DNA of 64,000 bases, taken from contig OZ025210.1 in assembly GCA_964019055.1 (NCBI GenBank), positions 5,847,547 through 5,911,546 of the forward strand. Direction: 5' to 3'. The DNA comes from Anthopleura xanthogrammica. Lineage: Eukaryota; Cnidaria; Anthozoa; Actiniaria; Actiniidae. The notes under the pieces are model-generated. The model did not search any database. It saw only the letters and a list, made by a program, of their open reading frames with translations, and was not told the origin of the DNA. This document shows, piece after piece, positions 24,900-38,100 of this stretch. The position numbers were made by a program, and so were the translations under genes. Numbering within the stretch: position 1 is the stretch's first letter; the number at the start of each line of letters is the position of its first letter.

Positions 24900-26567
24900 T
24901 TATTGTGAAGGTGTTACTTCGCGTATCATTATATTTCCAATAGGATTATAAAGATTTATGTCCACTGGCCGGGGTGCCCCCGGTATACCCGGGCAGTTTT
25001 CAATTCGTAGAGCAATGCGCACTCTTCCTAATGGTAAAGGATCTTCGCACAAGCCCTCTATCCTGCCGTAGGAGTGGTGAGGATAATCCTTGCTTATTCC
25101 GCCCGACATGAACGCGTCGATAACAGTAGGCCTCGAGCATTCTCTGTCGTTGAAGGTAAAGTACCATCGCTTGCAACAGCGTGCACATAACCCAACTTCT
25201 AGAGCCCCTTCGTATACAACATGGAGGCTGTTCTGTTGGTCTCTCTTGGAGAATACGCACTCCTGAGAATAAAATAACAATCAACAATTAATTATCAAGG
25301 GTGGTGTAGTGGTAGTGCACTCGCCTCACCTCTGGGGTCTCGGGTTCGATTCCTGGGCTCGGCAGAGAGTTTGTTAGGTCTTTCCCTTTGTTCGTGTAAA
25401 AACCTGCACCCCCAGGAATAATTCGGTAGTGAAGAGTTATGACCGCTCACAAGATAAAAGATTACTAGTTCTTTCAAAGGGAGTCGAGTCGAGAGAGAGA
25501 AGGCTGGTTGGCTTCACCACACCTCTTTCGGACAGATTACTCTTGTAATATAGTTTCACTGACCTTAATCAATCCATCATCTTGTGTGCTATCTATCCTC
25601 CACGTACACCTTGTCCATGCTGATGCCGAATTTCCTGCCAACCCTCGTTTTCCTGGAGGCCCAGTCCGACCACTTTCCCCCTTTCGGCCTTTACTCCTAG
25701 CAAAACCCCCGATAGTCGCCTGTCTTCCTTTTACACCCTTGGCGCCGATTTCTCCTGGTTCCCCGGGAGGTCCAGAAGATCCAGGGTTCCCGATTTCCCC
25801 TCTCTCGGGTGATGGACCCGGTGGTCGGGGACGTGGTAGTGTAAATCCCCGACGGCCGGGTGGTCCTTCTCTTCCGGGGTTACCCGGTGGTCCTCTTCTA
25901 CCTGGCGGGCCGACGTCCCCGGAAAATCCTTTGGCACCTTGAGGTAAAGGTTGGCAGGCTCTCGACATCTGATGATAAAAATAAGACTAGTTATATTTCA
26001 CTATTACGTTTATATAGAGTGGTTTTTGCATGAGTGGGGAACGATGCGACAAACTATAGCCGCACCTTATCTTACAGCAGCTGTAACTAAGCGTTGTGAT
26101 TGGATGAATTACTGGAAGATAGAAAGCCATTTCAGATTTACGGCATGCCGTACCGTCAGCATCGCACGTTCCCCAATTTTACGAAAACCGCTCTATTTAT
26201 ACATCCTATCTTCTCCTAAAGCGTTGGCAGTAAAGAGAAGATGAATACTCAAGGGAATGTGTTGAGGCAGAGAAAATGTTTAAATAAGTCTTATTTTAAC
26301 AGTTGAATAATGAATCTTTATTAAGTCTAATGGAGGCTGCCTGTAAGATCATTAGAGCTTCCCCTCATATATACCACAATTCATCAGTACAGCTTCCCTT
26401 TCCCCCCAACCCACCCTTCCCTCAGTCCTTCTCAGTTTATAGTTTACCTCCTGGCAGTCACGTGATGTCCACGGCCGTTGTTGTTGCCCATCAGCACGAG
26501 ATACAACGAGAAAGAGAAGACTAGTGATAATCAATGCTACAACGTTCATCTTAGCACTGTACCACAC
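24900..26567 (-). CDS. CTHRC1-like secreted collagen, gene F
   Basis: Exons in gene order 26567-26448 (40 codons; a second in-frame ATG at 26549 would give 34, closer to the 35 of D and E), 25968-25564 (135 codons) and 25262-24900 (121 including TAA), all phase 0; about 295 aa. A hydrophobic signal peptide is followed by WTSRDCQE. Exon 2 starts MSRACQPLPQG and has a Pro/Gly-rich helix (GPPGRRGPPGNPGREGPPG) with an interruption in the middle, ending CTWRIDSTQDDGLIK. Exon 3 begins ECVFSKRDQQNSLHVVYEG, then LCARCCKRWYFTFNDREC, GRIEGLCEDP and IENCPG; this is the closest of the three to vertebrate CTHRC1. Poly(A) signal at 24867-24872. Intron 2 contains a SINE. Confidence 0.85.
25299..25450 (+). 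mobile_element. tRNA-derived SINE
   Basis: A polymerase-III-like A box (GTGTAGTGGTAGTGCACTCG) and B box (GGTTCGATTCC) are correctly spaced, but the would-be acceptor stem does not pair and there is a non-tRNA body (TTTGTTAGGTCTTTCCCT). The body matches the inverted copy at 33811-33975. Lies in intron 2 of CTHRC1-like gene F. Confidence 0.65.
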
Positions 26568-26569
26568 AC

Positions 26570-27939
26570 CTCATTCTTCTCAGTGTTGCGTGAAAGATAT
26601 TGTGAATACTGCTCCAATATGGGTTGATTCAAAGAAGACCTGTAAAATATATCTGATAAATCATATAAAATATTTTCTATAGTTTTACTTCATAGGCACT
26701 GACTTGGAGATTTTCTCTTATACTAAGAGAGAAATCCCTAGTGGTTTTACCCTTGAGCCGGGAATGCAATGGATTGTGCATAACATATCATTCTCTCAGT
26801 CGTCGTTTGCGAGCTCTATCAGGAAAGGTTTCGCTAGTCATGGAGAATAATCTCATGAAAACTCCTTGAAGCAGTATTACGTGGTTGAAGGAAAACCCAA
26901 TACCTGATCCATTGGATTTAAAGGACGAATTCCTCAAGAAAATAACGCAAATATCATCGAGATACTCACCTTAAGAAGACGACTAGATTCAGTATCACAA
27001 GACAACTATATTTCCTCTCCGACCGTGACAATGTATTCAGTAAACTCAGTTCTTGTCACAGCATTCCATTCTTGTCGGGGTAGATGGTTTGTGGTCAAGA
27101 GATCACGTATCTGGTATGATATGATACACGCGTGCGACGGCGCATCTATCCGGTCATCAATCACTCGTCGCTCTTGCCGCAGTCCCGAGTATCAATGCAG
27201 CTATATAATTCAAAGCTTAGAAAAAGATGCTTTCCTTAACCAGGGGATACTTCTTGCCCTCTCTCATCACCTACCTGTGTTTGTTCTGGGAGGGTGGAGG
27301 GGGAGGGTGCTCACATGATATTTCGGCAAACGCGCTCAAATTTGCGTATAAGAGAAAAACAATATTTATCAATAATTACATTTGCACAGCTCCTACATTA
27401 CTCAGATTGCTGGGTTCAAAAGTTTACAAGTGTAATGTTCCCGCCACTTTTGGCTAATTTTGTTGACAACGTATCACAAAACAGCTGCTTTAAACGGCCC
27501 TGGCTAAACGACAAAACATGTTTTCAGAAACATATTTGTTGCTCGCATGCTTCCTCAATGTTTCTCAGTTTGGCCACGTGAAACATTGCTACGCGAGACA
27601 AGTCATTTTGCTTCCGAGAAGCAAAGTATGTTTCTGCAGGACAGCAGAAAAAAAATTCGTGTTTCCTCGCCGCATGGAAACAATATTACACTTTTTTCCC
27701 AATGTTTAATTTCCAGACAGTTTAGCCACCTTTGGAAAACTTGTGATTCTTCGATTGCACGTTACGTCATCGCGGCCTCTGGGGGGAGCGTTGGTGCCAT
27801 TTAACAAAAGATTTCTCATTAGCAACCATTGTTAACAGCACCGAAATGGCCGCCATGTTTTTGTCTTTTGACTCTTTTGGGAATGCTTGCAATCCATCAA
27901 TTTTGTGTAAACCGTCCTACTTATACAGATATCCAGACA

Positions 27940-27972
<33 letters not shown>

Positions 27973-28250
27973 TACTTTATTTGTAATGAAGTGAGTAAAT
28001 AAATGAATATTTCGATTTTTCGCTTCGATCTTATCAAAAAAATTGCAATTCACTGTTAAAACGGTGCGAATATTTTTTGTAATAAAGTACCATTATTATT
28101 ATTATTACCATTATTATTAAATATTGACGGCTAGCCCGAGAAAACAGACGTCCTTTCGCTCCTCGACCCCCCGCGATCGCGCGAAAGGACGTCTGTTTTG
28201 AAAATGACTGATTGGGCTTCCTGTGTTTTTGCCCCTGTTGTATTGCTCGG
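26570..28250. other. Intergenic stretch without a recognisable gene
   Basis: Divergent intergenic region between CTHRC1-like F (-) and RPS19 (+). It holds an (ATT)n tract at 27943-27973, a palindromic hairpin at 28127-28200, and a dispersed repeat at about 27790-27900 (TTTAACAAAAGATTTCTCAT, then GGCCGCCATG) that recurs near 46430-46530. No coding exon seen. Confidence 0.45.
28127..28200. mobile_element. Short palindromic element (MITE-like hairpin)
   Basis: AAAACAGACGTCCTTTCGC and its exact reverse complement flank a 22-base C/G-rich loop. It lies about 60 bases upstream of the presumed RPS19 transcription start. Confidence 0.65.
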
Positions 28251-28254
28251 TCCA

Positions 28255-28290
28255 CCCCATGTTCTTTCTCTTCTACAACTTCAAGGTAAA
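28255..28290 (+). promoter_or_regulatory. Presumed 5'TOP start and non-coding first exon of RPS19
   Basis: The initiator ATG follows directly after a 3' splice acceptor (CTCTCAG at 28388-28394), so a non-coding first exon is expected upstream. The pyrimidine run TTCTTTCTCTTCT followed by CTTCAAG and a GTAAAA donor (near 28286) fits a 5'TOP leader typical of ribosomal protein mRNAs. Exact start site inferred. Confidence 0.5.
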
Positions 28291-28394
28291 ATGGCGGCCA
28301 TTTTTCTGTCTCTCCACGTGTTTTCACCTTAACCCAACTTTACTCGTAATATTTTACACTTTCTTGACCAAAAATTATCGTTTTTAACTCTCAG

Positions 28395-30516
28395 ATGCCT
28401 GGTGGTACTACAGTGAAGGACGTGAATGCTCACGCTTTCGTGAAGGCTATGGCAGCCTTCTTGAAAAAGTAGGTTCACTGGGGCTCAGCAGTTTTGCTTG
28501 GAATATTTTATGTTATAAAATTAGTCATCAGTCAAATATATCGATTGATTTGAACCCATTTATGCTTTCCAACCTCATCTGAGGGTGATATTTTATAAGT
28601 TTTAAGATTTTCTGAATCCCAAAGTGGTTGAATCTTTATGTGATTCAAATGGCATGTTTCTTGGTCAATAAACCTAAATTCGTACTGTTGAACTTGAATA
28701 CACTTTCATCTACAAAATTTCACTTTATCTCCTTGAAAAATCAGTTTTTATTTTTTGACTCGTTTAGCACACAATATTCATTATTTCATGCATCTTTCTC
28801 TGCCATCTGATCAACATTTACTCCCCTTTTGGTCAACACTCTGTGCCATTCCTTTCTTAAAGTTTGTAAGCTTATTTCAACATTATTTTTGTAGATCTGG
28901 TAACCTCAAGGTCCCAGATTGGGTAGATCTTGTCAAGACTGGCAAGTATAAGGAACTTGCTCCTTATGATGCTGACTGGTATTACATTAGAGCTGGTAAG
29001 CATGTCTTAAAAACATAGATTTGACAATGGAAGGGATATTTGTACCCTGCACTTTTTGCTCACTTGGACTAGTGAAATATTGGGTGTAAATACAGTGAAA
29101 TCAAGTTTTGGTGGGAATCAAAGGAGGTGTAGCATAATGCACTTGCCTCTTCTTGAGACCTGAATTGACTCTTTTGAGTAGAGTGTAATATGCCAAATAT
29201 GGCCTATTTTATGCCAAAATTATTGGTATGACTCCACTGAGACAAACAAGTATGTCAATTTTAACTTTTATCATGTATTTTAGCCTCTGTTCTTCGACAT
29301 GTCTATCTTCGTGGAGGTGTTGGTGTTGGGGCTCTAACCAAAGTCTATGGAGGTAAGGTGTACCAGTAAAACCTTCGCAGTTCTGTTTCAGTAAAGTGTG
29401 ATATCCAATGTGTATAACCTAATCATTAAATTGTAATTCATTTTGAAATTTTTTTGGAACCATTACAATTAACAGGTAGCAATAACCGTGGTGTTGCACC
29501 CAGTCACTTTGTCAAAGGTTCATCTTCCATTGCTCGCTCTGTTTTAAAGTCTCTAGAACAGATAAAACTCATTGAAAAGAAGGAAGGAGGGTAAGATATC
29601 TGTGTTTTTTTTACTTTCATTAACTGATACATTAATAGAGGATTTGCACCATCATGTGACGGCAGCTGTGTTGGATCGCTGCAACAATACAATCATTTTT
29701 ACACAAGAAAGAATTAAAATCCCGAAAGTAAAGGGATTTTATTGTTTTCCCCTCTAACATGGCCGCCGGCACACGATGTTACAAAACCTTTATTGAGCAA
29801 TCAGCAAGTAAGTAAGTGAACGATTGCTATAGGATTGAATCCAATTTAATAAAATTGCCTTTACAGTGCTTCCTAATCACATTCATGAAATCCTTCATTT
29901 GGTGGTCATGACGAAATAGGATTTTGGTGAACATCAATCTAAGTGTTTCCATGACATGGTCGGAAAACACAAAGTCTTCAAGAAATGTGTCTGGAATGTC
30001 ATGGGAACGCCTTGATTGACATTCACCAAAACCTACTTTGTCGTGATGATTCTGCACATGCTATTGAGAAGTATCATAAAGTAAAAGCAGTCATACAAAA
30101 TACAGGAACTTTTACTTCCCTGGACTAAGAAGTGCAGAATATTTTAACCACCATTAATGTTTAATTTTTGTCCATTTTCTCTTCAGTGGACGTTCCATTA
30201 CAAGCCAGGGCCAGAGAGATATGGATCGTATTGCTGGCCAGGTATTGTACATTTCTTGTTATTTTGCCATTGTTTCTGGATAAGTATTGCATGCTTGAAT
30301 TCAATGTTTAGTAATCAATGATCCTATTTCATTATGACCATTATTACAACCAATACATGCTGTCACCCTGAAAAGACAAGTCACAAAATTCAGCAGAAAA
30401 TTCTAACTTAGCAAGCCATTTGTTTTTTTAGTAAATTTCCCCATCTATACTTCTTTTGGTCTGTATAATAAAATAAATTTTTTCTTATTTTTCAGGTCCT
30501 TGAAAGTCCTTGTTAA
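28395..30516 (+). CDS. RPS19: Ribosomal protein S19 (eS19)
   Basis: Six coding exons: 28395-28468, 28895-28995, 29284-29352, 29476-29590, 30187-30241 and 30496-30516 (TAA); 435 nt, 144 aa, every junction GT-AG and in frame. The protein begins [20 protein letters not shown] and continues through [69 protein letters not shown] and [11 protein letters not shown], matching eS19 along its length. It is a 40S subunit component needed for 18S rRNA maturation. The last exon is only six codons plus stop and reads VLESPC instead of the usual Ala/Lys-rich eS19 tail. AATAAA at 30538-30543. Exon phases and the tiny last exon are the only non-obvious choices. Confidence 0.95.
29880..30060. mobile_element. 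MITE-like inverted repeat in RPS19 intron 4
   Basis: The left arm (CATGACGAAATAGGATTTTG, then GGTGAACATCAATC, GTTTCCATGACATG) is complementary to the right arm (GTCATGGGAACGCC, TTGATTGACATTCACCAAAA, CTACTTTGTCGTGATG). A relative lies at 49619-49770. Confidence 0.6.
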
Positions 30517-30544
30517 ATGAAAAAGCATTGAAAAACAAATAAAT

Positions 30545-32180
30545 AATTCTTCCTGATACGCATGGTTATATTTTTATCTGTTAGTCCTTTTATTTAAAAG
30601 TGAGGTGTAGACTCTGTGGGCAAAATTTAAAAAGTGAGTGTTAGGAATAGAGGGTTTGTAATTAACAAACTTAGTGATGGCTGATGGAATGGGTGACTGG
30701 AATGAGGTAGATAACAGGGTTGGATTTTCCCACAAGATAATTGGCTAAATGTGAGTTGAAAATTACAAATATCGAGTGAAAAGAAATTGAACTCGCATTT
30801 TCTAGCTACAGTAGTTCTCTTTTTAGAAAATAATCATGAAATGCAAAGAAAAACAAAGTATTTGCATTCAATCCATCATCTTGTAGCTACTCAATGCACA
30901 AGACAAATTTATCTTGTCACTAAAAAGTTGAAATTCTAACCCTGTAGTAGAAGGGGGAAAAAGTCTTCCTATGGTACTCCTTGCTATCAACAGCTGAATC
31001 TTGCTTGAATCTCAGCTTTCTTTCAGCTTAAATGAAAAGCTTAAATATCCTGTAAAAGCTTGGCCTAGTTCTTAAAGTAACGTCAAAAATTCACTACTAT
31101 GAGAAGCATCCATATCAATACAACTTTGTAATGTTGAACAATGTCAAAATGAAATTCCAAAATACATCTTAAAGGATTGTATAGATTCTACATAGTTTTG
31201 TCATTCTTCAGAGAATGTTTTTAGACAATAAGTAATTTTTATTTTTATAACTTGAAACTTTCCTCGTCAATAGATTAGTTTCATGGCATCTATGTCGTAA
31301 TGCAGGAACATATTGCAATATTTTACATGATGAGATTTCATTTTTCCAAGGAGAACATTTCTATTTTTGGCCCTACAACATTGCTTGCCACAAAACTATT
31401 CTATATTAGTGTCTGTTGAAGCAGTCACAGTCTTATCGTCCCAAAACTTCTGATGCCTGGGAAGTGAAAATGCGAGTAGGCATGCAGGGGGGCAACACAC
31501 TGACCAGACCTTACCATGCCATGTCATTGCTGTATATGTTCTCTGTGTTCTCCATGTTGTTTTTATGATAAATAGAGGATACATGTATTACATGGAGGAG
31601 CAAACATGAAGTGAAAATGTTTTACAAGTGAAATATTCAACACAAGCTAGCCTGCGTCACATCTGGGCCAAGGTATTTGTCCGGATGTGACACAGGCTAA
31701 CTTCAAGCCAACATGTAATTTTTCTTTTTATTATATAGACACATCCACAAACAAAAACGCCGTTATGTCCTTATCCATGTCATGATATGTTTGGTCTTCA
31801 TATTGTTCTTTGATCTCTAGTGACCATCATGTGTGAAATCTAAGATTTGGGTTGCCTGTGGTGCATATCCTAAGAACTTCCGGTTGGTAAAGAGTAGTGA
31901 CAAGGTTCGAGCGGTTCGATACAGTATTGTTCTTTCAAACGTTGTTTCGCTTTCAAACGAACACTGCTTTTCAAAATTCTTTGATTTCTTGGTCAAACAC
32001 TTCGTGTTGGACTGCATGTTCTACATCTAATACCTTAAATCGGCATGAGCAAAAATGGAAAATTCATCAAATTCCACAAGTCACACAATGCAGGTTTTAT
32101 GTGACAGTCACGCTAGATGCGGAACCAAGGACTCGGCCATGTCTTGGTGTTCTTGAGAGATACCCACGAGGAAGTCTAAA
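30545..32180. other. Intergenic stretch between RPS19 and RTK1
   Basis: AT-rich, no exon or domain recognised. It contains one small hairpin element at 31648-31705. The region just before 32184 is the presumed RTK1 promoter and leader; no clear core motif was recognised. Confidence 0.4.
31648..31705. mobile_element. Small hairpin element with AGCCTG ends
   Basis: CTAGCCTGCGTCACATC is repeated in inverted form as GATGTGACACAGGCTAA around a 23-base loop. The ends resemble those of the elements at 6117 and 46187. Confidence 0.55.
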
Positions 32181-32183
32181 GAA

Positions 32184-35100
32184 ATGAGGTTTATTTTTGT
32201 CTTGTACGTGCTTCTAGGCAGCGCTGGAGTTCTTATACAACTATCTCAAGGTAGACACATATCCTTAAACAGATAAGTCATTTGTTTTGCTACATTTAAT
32301 CCTTTTGAACATGTTTGAATTGAGCATAGCTGAAGTCAAACTCAATTACTTTATATTCCTAATAGCTTAAACTGTTTTAAAATCCGCTTTTGAAAGATTA
32401 ATAAGGCAGCGTTAGAATATTTCACAAGAAAAAAACGAACAACTTTGCGAGCTTTAGGAATATGTGCGACTTAGTCTTACTAGGCTGCTAGACATGATTG
32501 AAAATTCACTTCAAATATAAACCACCATTAGATTGAAAATGAAACTTTCGATTTTCTGCAGGATAAATGATTATGGTCACTGACGTTTCAGTGATTTTTA
32601 TTTAGCAGTATTTTCATGTAAAAGTTCAGAGCATGTTTGCATTCCAGTCCTGCATGGACCAGTTGGACATGGTCTTCGTGTGTTTGTCTGGACACATAAT
32701 GTTGCTTTTACGCAATTGTCTTGTCAAAAACCGTATCGTCAACTTGACTTGAGGATTAAATTACAACAATTTACTTTTCACCTTGAACAAACATCTAAAG
32801 AAAGGGCCTTTTTTCAAGTCTTTGCGGGTCAATTTAAGTTAATATTTTGATATTAACTTAAAAGACTTTAGTTAATCAGGGAGGTGGCCTCCATGAGTTA
32901 ATAGAAAACGTATTAACTGTTCAAAGTTTAAATATGTTGAAAGTTTATAAGTAACATACGTACGGACGTTCAGGCCAATATCACCCCCAAAAAATATGTT
33001 TTCTCAGGATTCTTTTTTTCGGTTATGCATATTCATGAGATTATTCTTGTACGAAGAAGAGTACAAATCACCATCATTAAAGCGATATTCTGGCAATTTC
33101 GTACAAAATATTTTAAGTTCATCACTTTAAACCGTTCAGGTCGTTCAGCCATTTTTCATCAAATGTCATTCAACAAAACTATCAATTGTTCTTGTTAGCT
33201 AAATGTTCCGCTTCCTTTCTTTCGTATTTTTGAATTTACCTTCTCATTTAGTCTAACCCAGCAATGTCAGTTTTAAAATAAATAAATAAATCATTTTTGG
33301 CACGTTTAACTAGGCTGTCAGTTATTTTTTAAATTTATTTTCTTTTAAATCTCTTAATGAGCTCAATAAACTGCTTTCATTATGATTATTTCCGTGTTAG
33401 CAATCCATACTGAGGTGGAACTCAAAAAAGGTATTATAATATCATAGAATATATATTATATTTTTACATATAAAAAGGAGATAGCTAGTAGTTTAAAATT
33501 GGGCCAAATAGACTAAGTTTGGCTGCTGTATCCATCGAACGTTTTTTCTAATGCTTCATTTTGAGGGCGAGATCGGATATAGCTATAAAAGAGATATGAT
33601 TCTTGAAGTCCCGAAATTTTTCCAGCTGAAAGATATGGTTGCCTAAAGCTGAACACATGACCAGGGGGGGGGGGGGGGGGGGAGGAGTTTCAATATTTTC
33701 ATTACCTTAAAATTTGTATAGAATATCCTGAAACAGCCTCTGGGTTGATTAAAAAATATATAGTCAGGGTATGGCTATAAACTCACAGATCGAATTATTG
33801 TTTTATTGGGATTTAACGTGTTAGGTTTTGCGGAGGGAGATAAAACGGAGAACCCTGGAGAAAAACCCTTGAATCGAGGGAGAGACCTAACAAACTACAC
33901 TCACACTGATGTGATACCGAATCGACCCAAGAGGTGAGAGGCGAGTTCACTACCACTACGCCTCACTTGCATTGATCCCCATTAAAACGAGCTCTTTCCA
34001 AAAGATGATAATTACTGAAACCATAAAGCATTAACTTCTGCAAGTAATGAAAGTTTTTTTTCTTAATTTCTTTTCCACAGCATCAATTGTCTTGATCTCA
34101 GTAAACTATCAAAATGTCACAGAGAATAGTACAGCGTCAGCTTACTGTAACACATCCGGGTTCCCAAATGCAAATGTCACGTGGTTCAAAAAAAGCAAAG
34201 CTGATGAAGTGTCACACAATCGTACTCTAACAATCAGAAACATCACGAGAGCAGATGGCGGGCGTTACATATGTAATGCAAGTAACGGCAGTGTTTTATT
34301 GAGTGGTAGCACTGTTTTCAATGTCCAGTGTAAGTAACATTACTAAGCAGCTGATCTGAGAAAAATATTAGCCAATCAGAATCGAGAAAATTTGCAAAAC
34401 TGAGCTGAGGTGTCATCCATAGTAGCCCAGCGACTCGGGATCGTAACTGTTGTTTCTTTATTTTATTTTCCCATTCAATATTGAATATCATAGTAAATGA
34501 ATATATACAGGTCCCCATTTAAACCAGCTATGCTGAATTGGGCAACCTGTTTAAATATTATTATAAAAAAAAAAAAATGAATGATTCAGGGACCGCGGAG
34601 CGGAGATTTAAATTGCGGAAAGGGGGACTAACCCTACTAACCGCTGATTGAAGTGGGTTTGGGTTGCAAAGGTTTGACCGCCAACTGAATTATTGGAGAG
34701 GGGTTAGGAAGCAAATGTCCCCATAGCATACAGTCTACTCCTCCTTGTGATGATGCTGATCATCATTAAACGCGTTAGATATTAAAATAATCAGTTAATA
34801 ATATTTTAACGCAATCGACTATATTTTATCCACAGACCCTCCAGAAAATTTACAGATTATCGGTAGGGAAATTGTTCTTGAAAATTCGTCAGTTACTTTG
34901 GAATGTAATGCCACAGGGAATCCAATACCAGAAATCAGGTTTGCAAAGGAAGGAAAGTCAGTCGCACCTACAAAACGGTCCCAGGTTATCAGATTCCCTC
35001 GTATACACAGGAATGACTCTGGAAGGTATAGATGTACGGCGTCAAACGGTATCGGTAACAGCTTAGAAAGGACCATTACTCTTGATGTACAATGTAAGTA

Positions 35101-38100
35101 TACTGATGGTGGTTGTACAAAATGCTACATGACCTACAGGGCTATGGGTTTGGTTAGATAGGAAAATAACCTTTAACAATACACAGAAATGATCTTAAAA
35201 TTGAGTGATTAAAACAACGCGAAAGAAATGCTTGTAGTGAACCAGGGAATGGGGTTCATTTTCCTGACATGCGCAAACGTTTTCCCCAGTACTGATGCGC
35301 GCGCAGTCTTGAGATATGATCAATCAATCAATCAATCAATGTGTATTAGGGTTATTACACAGATAAAGACAGTGTCGTTTTTCCAATCTGGCCCTTTTCC
35401 AATCTGGCCCTTATTAATAGCACAGGCAGTCTAATTTAAATAAAAGCGAAAGTTGAAAATATGCTCAGAAAAATACTCTTTATTTATTTATTTTTGTATT
35501 TGAATTCAGTACAGTGTCGCACGAAAATATCAAGCAAAAACGCAACACAATATTTTTTTGCGCACCTTTGTTTTCTGTTCGCAAAACTTTCTGCGCTGTG
35601 AGCAACTAGAGGACTGTAGAATTTTACATAGGAATTATACACTTTTTTCTTCTTTCCAGACCCTCCTAAGATCTTCGCGATGCCCAAAGTAATAGATTCT
35701 TGGTTGCATGTGGTGAAACTGAAACTGGTCTGTAACGCGTCTGGGAATCCTAATCCAAATTTCACATGGTGTCAACCTCATGCAGATCCTATTAATTCCA
35801 ACGTTATTAGTGTTAATGTAACGAATGAAACCCAGTTTGGTGTTTATCGCTGTGATGTTCAGAACAGTCGTGGAAATGATTCGTACTCAGTGACACTGAA
35901 TCGTACGCGTAAGTCATTGTTATTCTTTATGCTTGTAGAGCAGAAAATTCAAAGCCATGAAGCCGTATGGTGTTCTACTCCAACCGCGTAAATACACTTG
36001 TGTTTTTAGTCACAAATAATTCGGGTAGTTCATCATCCACCTGTCTGTGACAACTGGATTGTAAGAGTTGATATTTGCGCAGTTTGGGAACCCGAAGAAA
36101 CCGCGGGAAAAACAGAGAGAATCATGAAGCAACAATGCTTACATACCAGTGGCGGATCCGGTATTTTAAAAAAGGGGGGGGGGGTTACAAAATAACCGCA
36201 ACGCAGAAAAAGCTGGTACGATCTGCTTCAAAAAAGGGTGTATTTCCATATCACTCTATTCAGAGCTTAAAGAACTAGATTGACTTCACAAAGCGGGTGG
36301 ATGGAGGTTCCATGGAGCCCCCTAGAACCACCCTGGATCCGCAACTGCATACGACTACAAATATCAATCCCCAATGGGTTGTGTTGTAAGAAACGAGGTT
36401 TGAATTCTGATTGGTTTATTGTTGTAGGTTTTCCTCCCGATCCACCTCTCATCACAAACAACGTTACTACTGTCACGTCACGCAATTTCACTTTAGAATG
36501 GGCCAAGCCAAACGAACATAACAGTAACATCAGTCAATACTTGGTGACGAGGATGAGGATTTTTAACAACGGCTCGATGGATAAGTCGGAGTATAACCAT
36601 AATGCACTGCTTCCTCTCAACATGTCTTTTTTTCTCGACTGGGGAACGAGCTACCGGTTTGCTATGTCTGCTGAAAACAAACAAGGAAGCAGTGGTACTG
36701 GGCCACCCAAAAACATTACAGTTATTGCTGGTATGGATATAGATAGAGCATATTCTGAGAAGTGTGCTTGTGTGTGTTTAGGGTGGGGGTGTAAATCAAC
36801 CCCTGGGTAGCTAGCTCAAAGGGATTTTGAACAAGAGATCGATCGAGAAAAAGGGAGGTAAGGAAAGATCGCACGAAGATGAGAAAATATATTTTTTCCC
36901 TTTCCCATCCTTCTTCCTTTCAACTGAAGCCCAAGTACAAAATACCTCGTTCTGCAATGAACGAGATTTGCAAAACAAGATGGATATTCGCAGTTGTTTA
37001 TTTATTTATTTGTTGTTTGTTTGCCTATAGAACCAAAAGATCCAACAACAAAAACATCCACAAGTAAGTAGATGATATATTGAAGTCACTCAAGTAGTTA
37101 GAAAGAACCAGTCAAAGAGCTGCCTAGAAAATATACGACTTGTTCGCGCACTAGACATTTGACATTTAATCATTTTATATAATCTTGATACAATTACACA
37201 TTTAACACTCATCGACAATTCAAATTAAAAAATGACGTCATTTGTCATCATACAAATAGTGACCTCATAATGATAGACTTGAGCAAGAAACCATGCATTA
37301 AATGGTCTCTTTACTTGAGCCAACAGTTTGCCATGTCTATGTCACTCCACAAACCTTTTAAAATATAAGGAAAAGACGATTCTGATCTTCAAATTTTTTG
37401 CTATTTTTTCGTTTTTTCACAGATTTGGCGGTCATCTGTGGAAGCGTTGGTGGGGTAGTGGTGCTGATCATCTTGATTGCTGTTGTTGTTGTTTGTTATA
37501 AACGTAGAAAACGAGAGCCACGTAAGTACATTCAGTAAATAAGAAACGTACTGCACGGAAATATGATGGCAGATTAAAAAATAGATTTGCTTTAATAACA
37601 TAAAGCCAGCGAATCATATCGCGTGTGGGATGCTTTGAATGTACCCAAAGTGCGTCACATAACGAATTTAGGGCCAGCCATGTCATTACCAAGAGATTGA
37701 AAGGAAAATAGCATGACTTTTATGTTGGAGATATTAATATAGTGAGAATATAATGACAAATATTTTGTTAGACACGTACATCCATAATGGCTGTGGTGGC
37801 GTCGTATACAATATTTATACTAGACTAATATTTATACTAGACTAATATTTATATAGACTAATATTTATACTAGACTAATATTTATACTAGACTAATATTT
37901 ATACTAGACTAATATTTATATAGACTAATATTTATACTAGACTAATATTTATACTAGACTAATATTTATACTAGACTAATATTTATATAGACTAATATTT
38001 ATATAGACTAATATTTATACTAGACTAATATTTATACTAGACTAATATTTATACTAGACTAATATTTATACTAGACTAATATTTATATAGACTAATATTT

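Noticed and set aside
25300..25372. Functional tRNA gene
   Set aside because: A and B boxes are present, but the acceptor arms do not pair and a SINE body follows; a second copy exists at 33811-33975.
25508..25942. Pro/Gly-rich + strand frames over the collagen exons (also 23444-23653, 19811-20005)
   Set aside because: Antisense shadows of Gly-X-Y coding sequence on the - strand.
28469..30495. Intronic snoRNAs in RPS19
   Set aside because: Ribosomal protein introns often host snoRNAs, but I found no convincing paired C/D or H/ACA boxes by eye.
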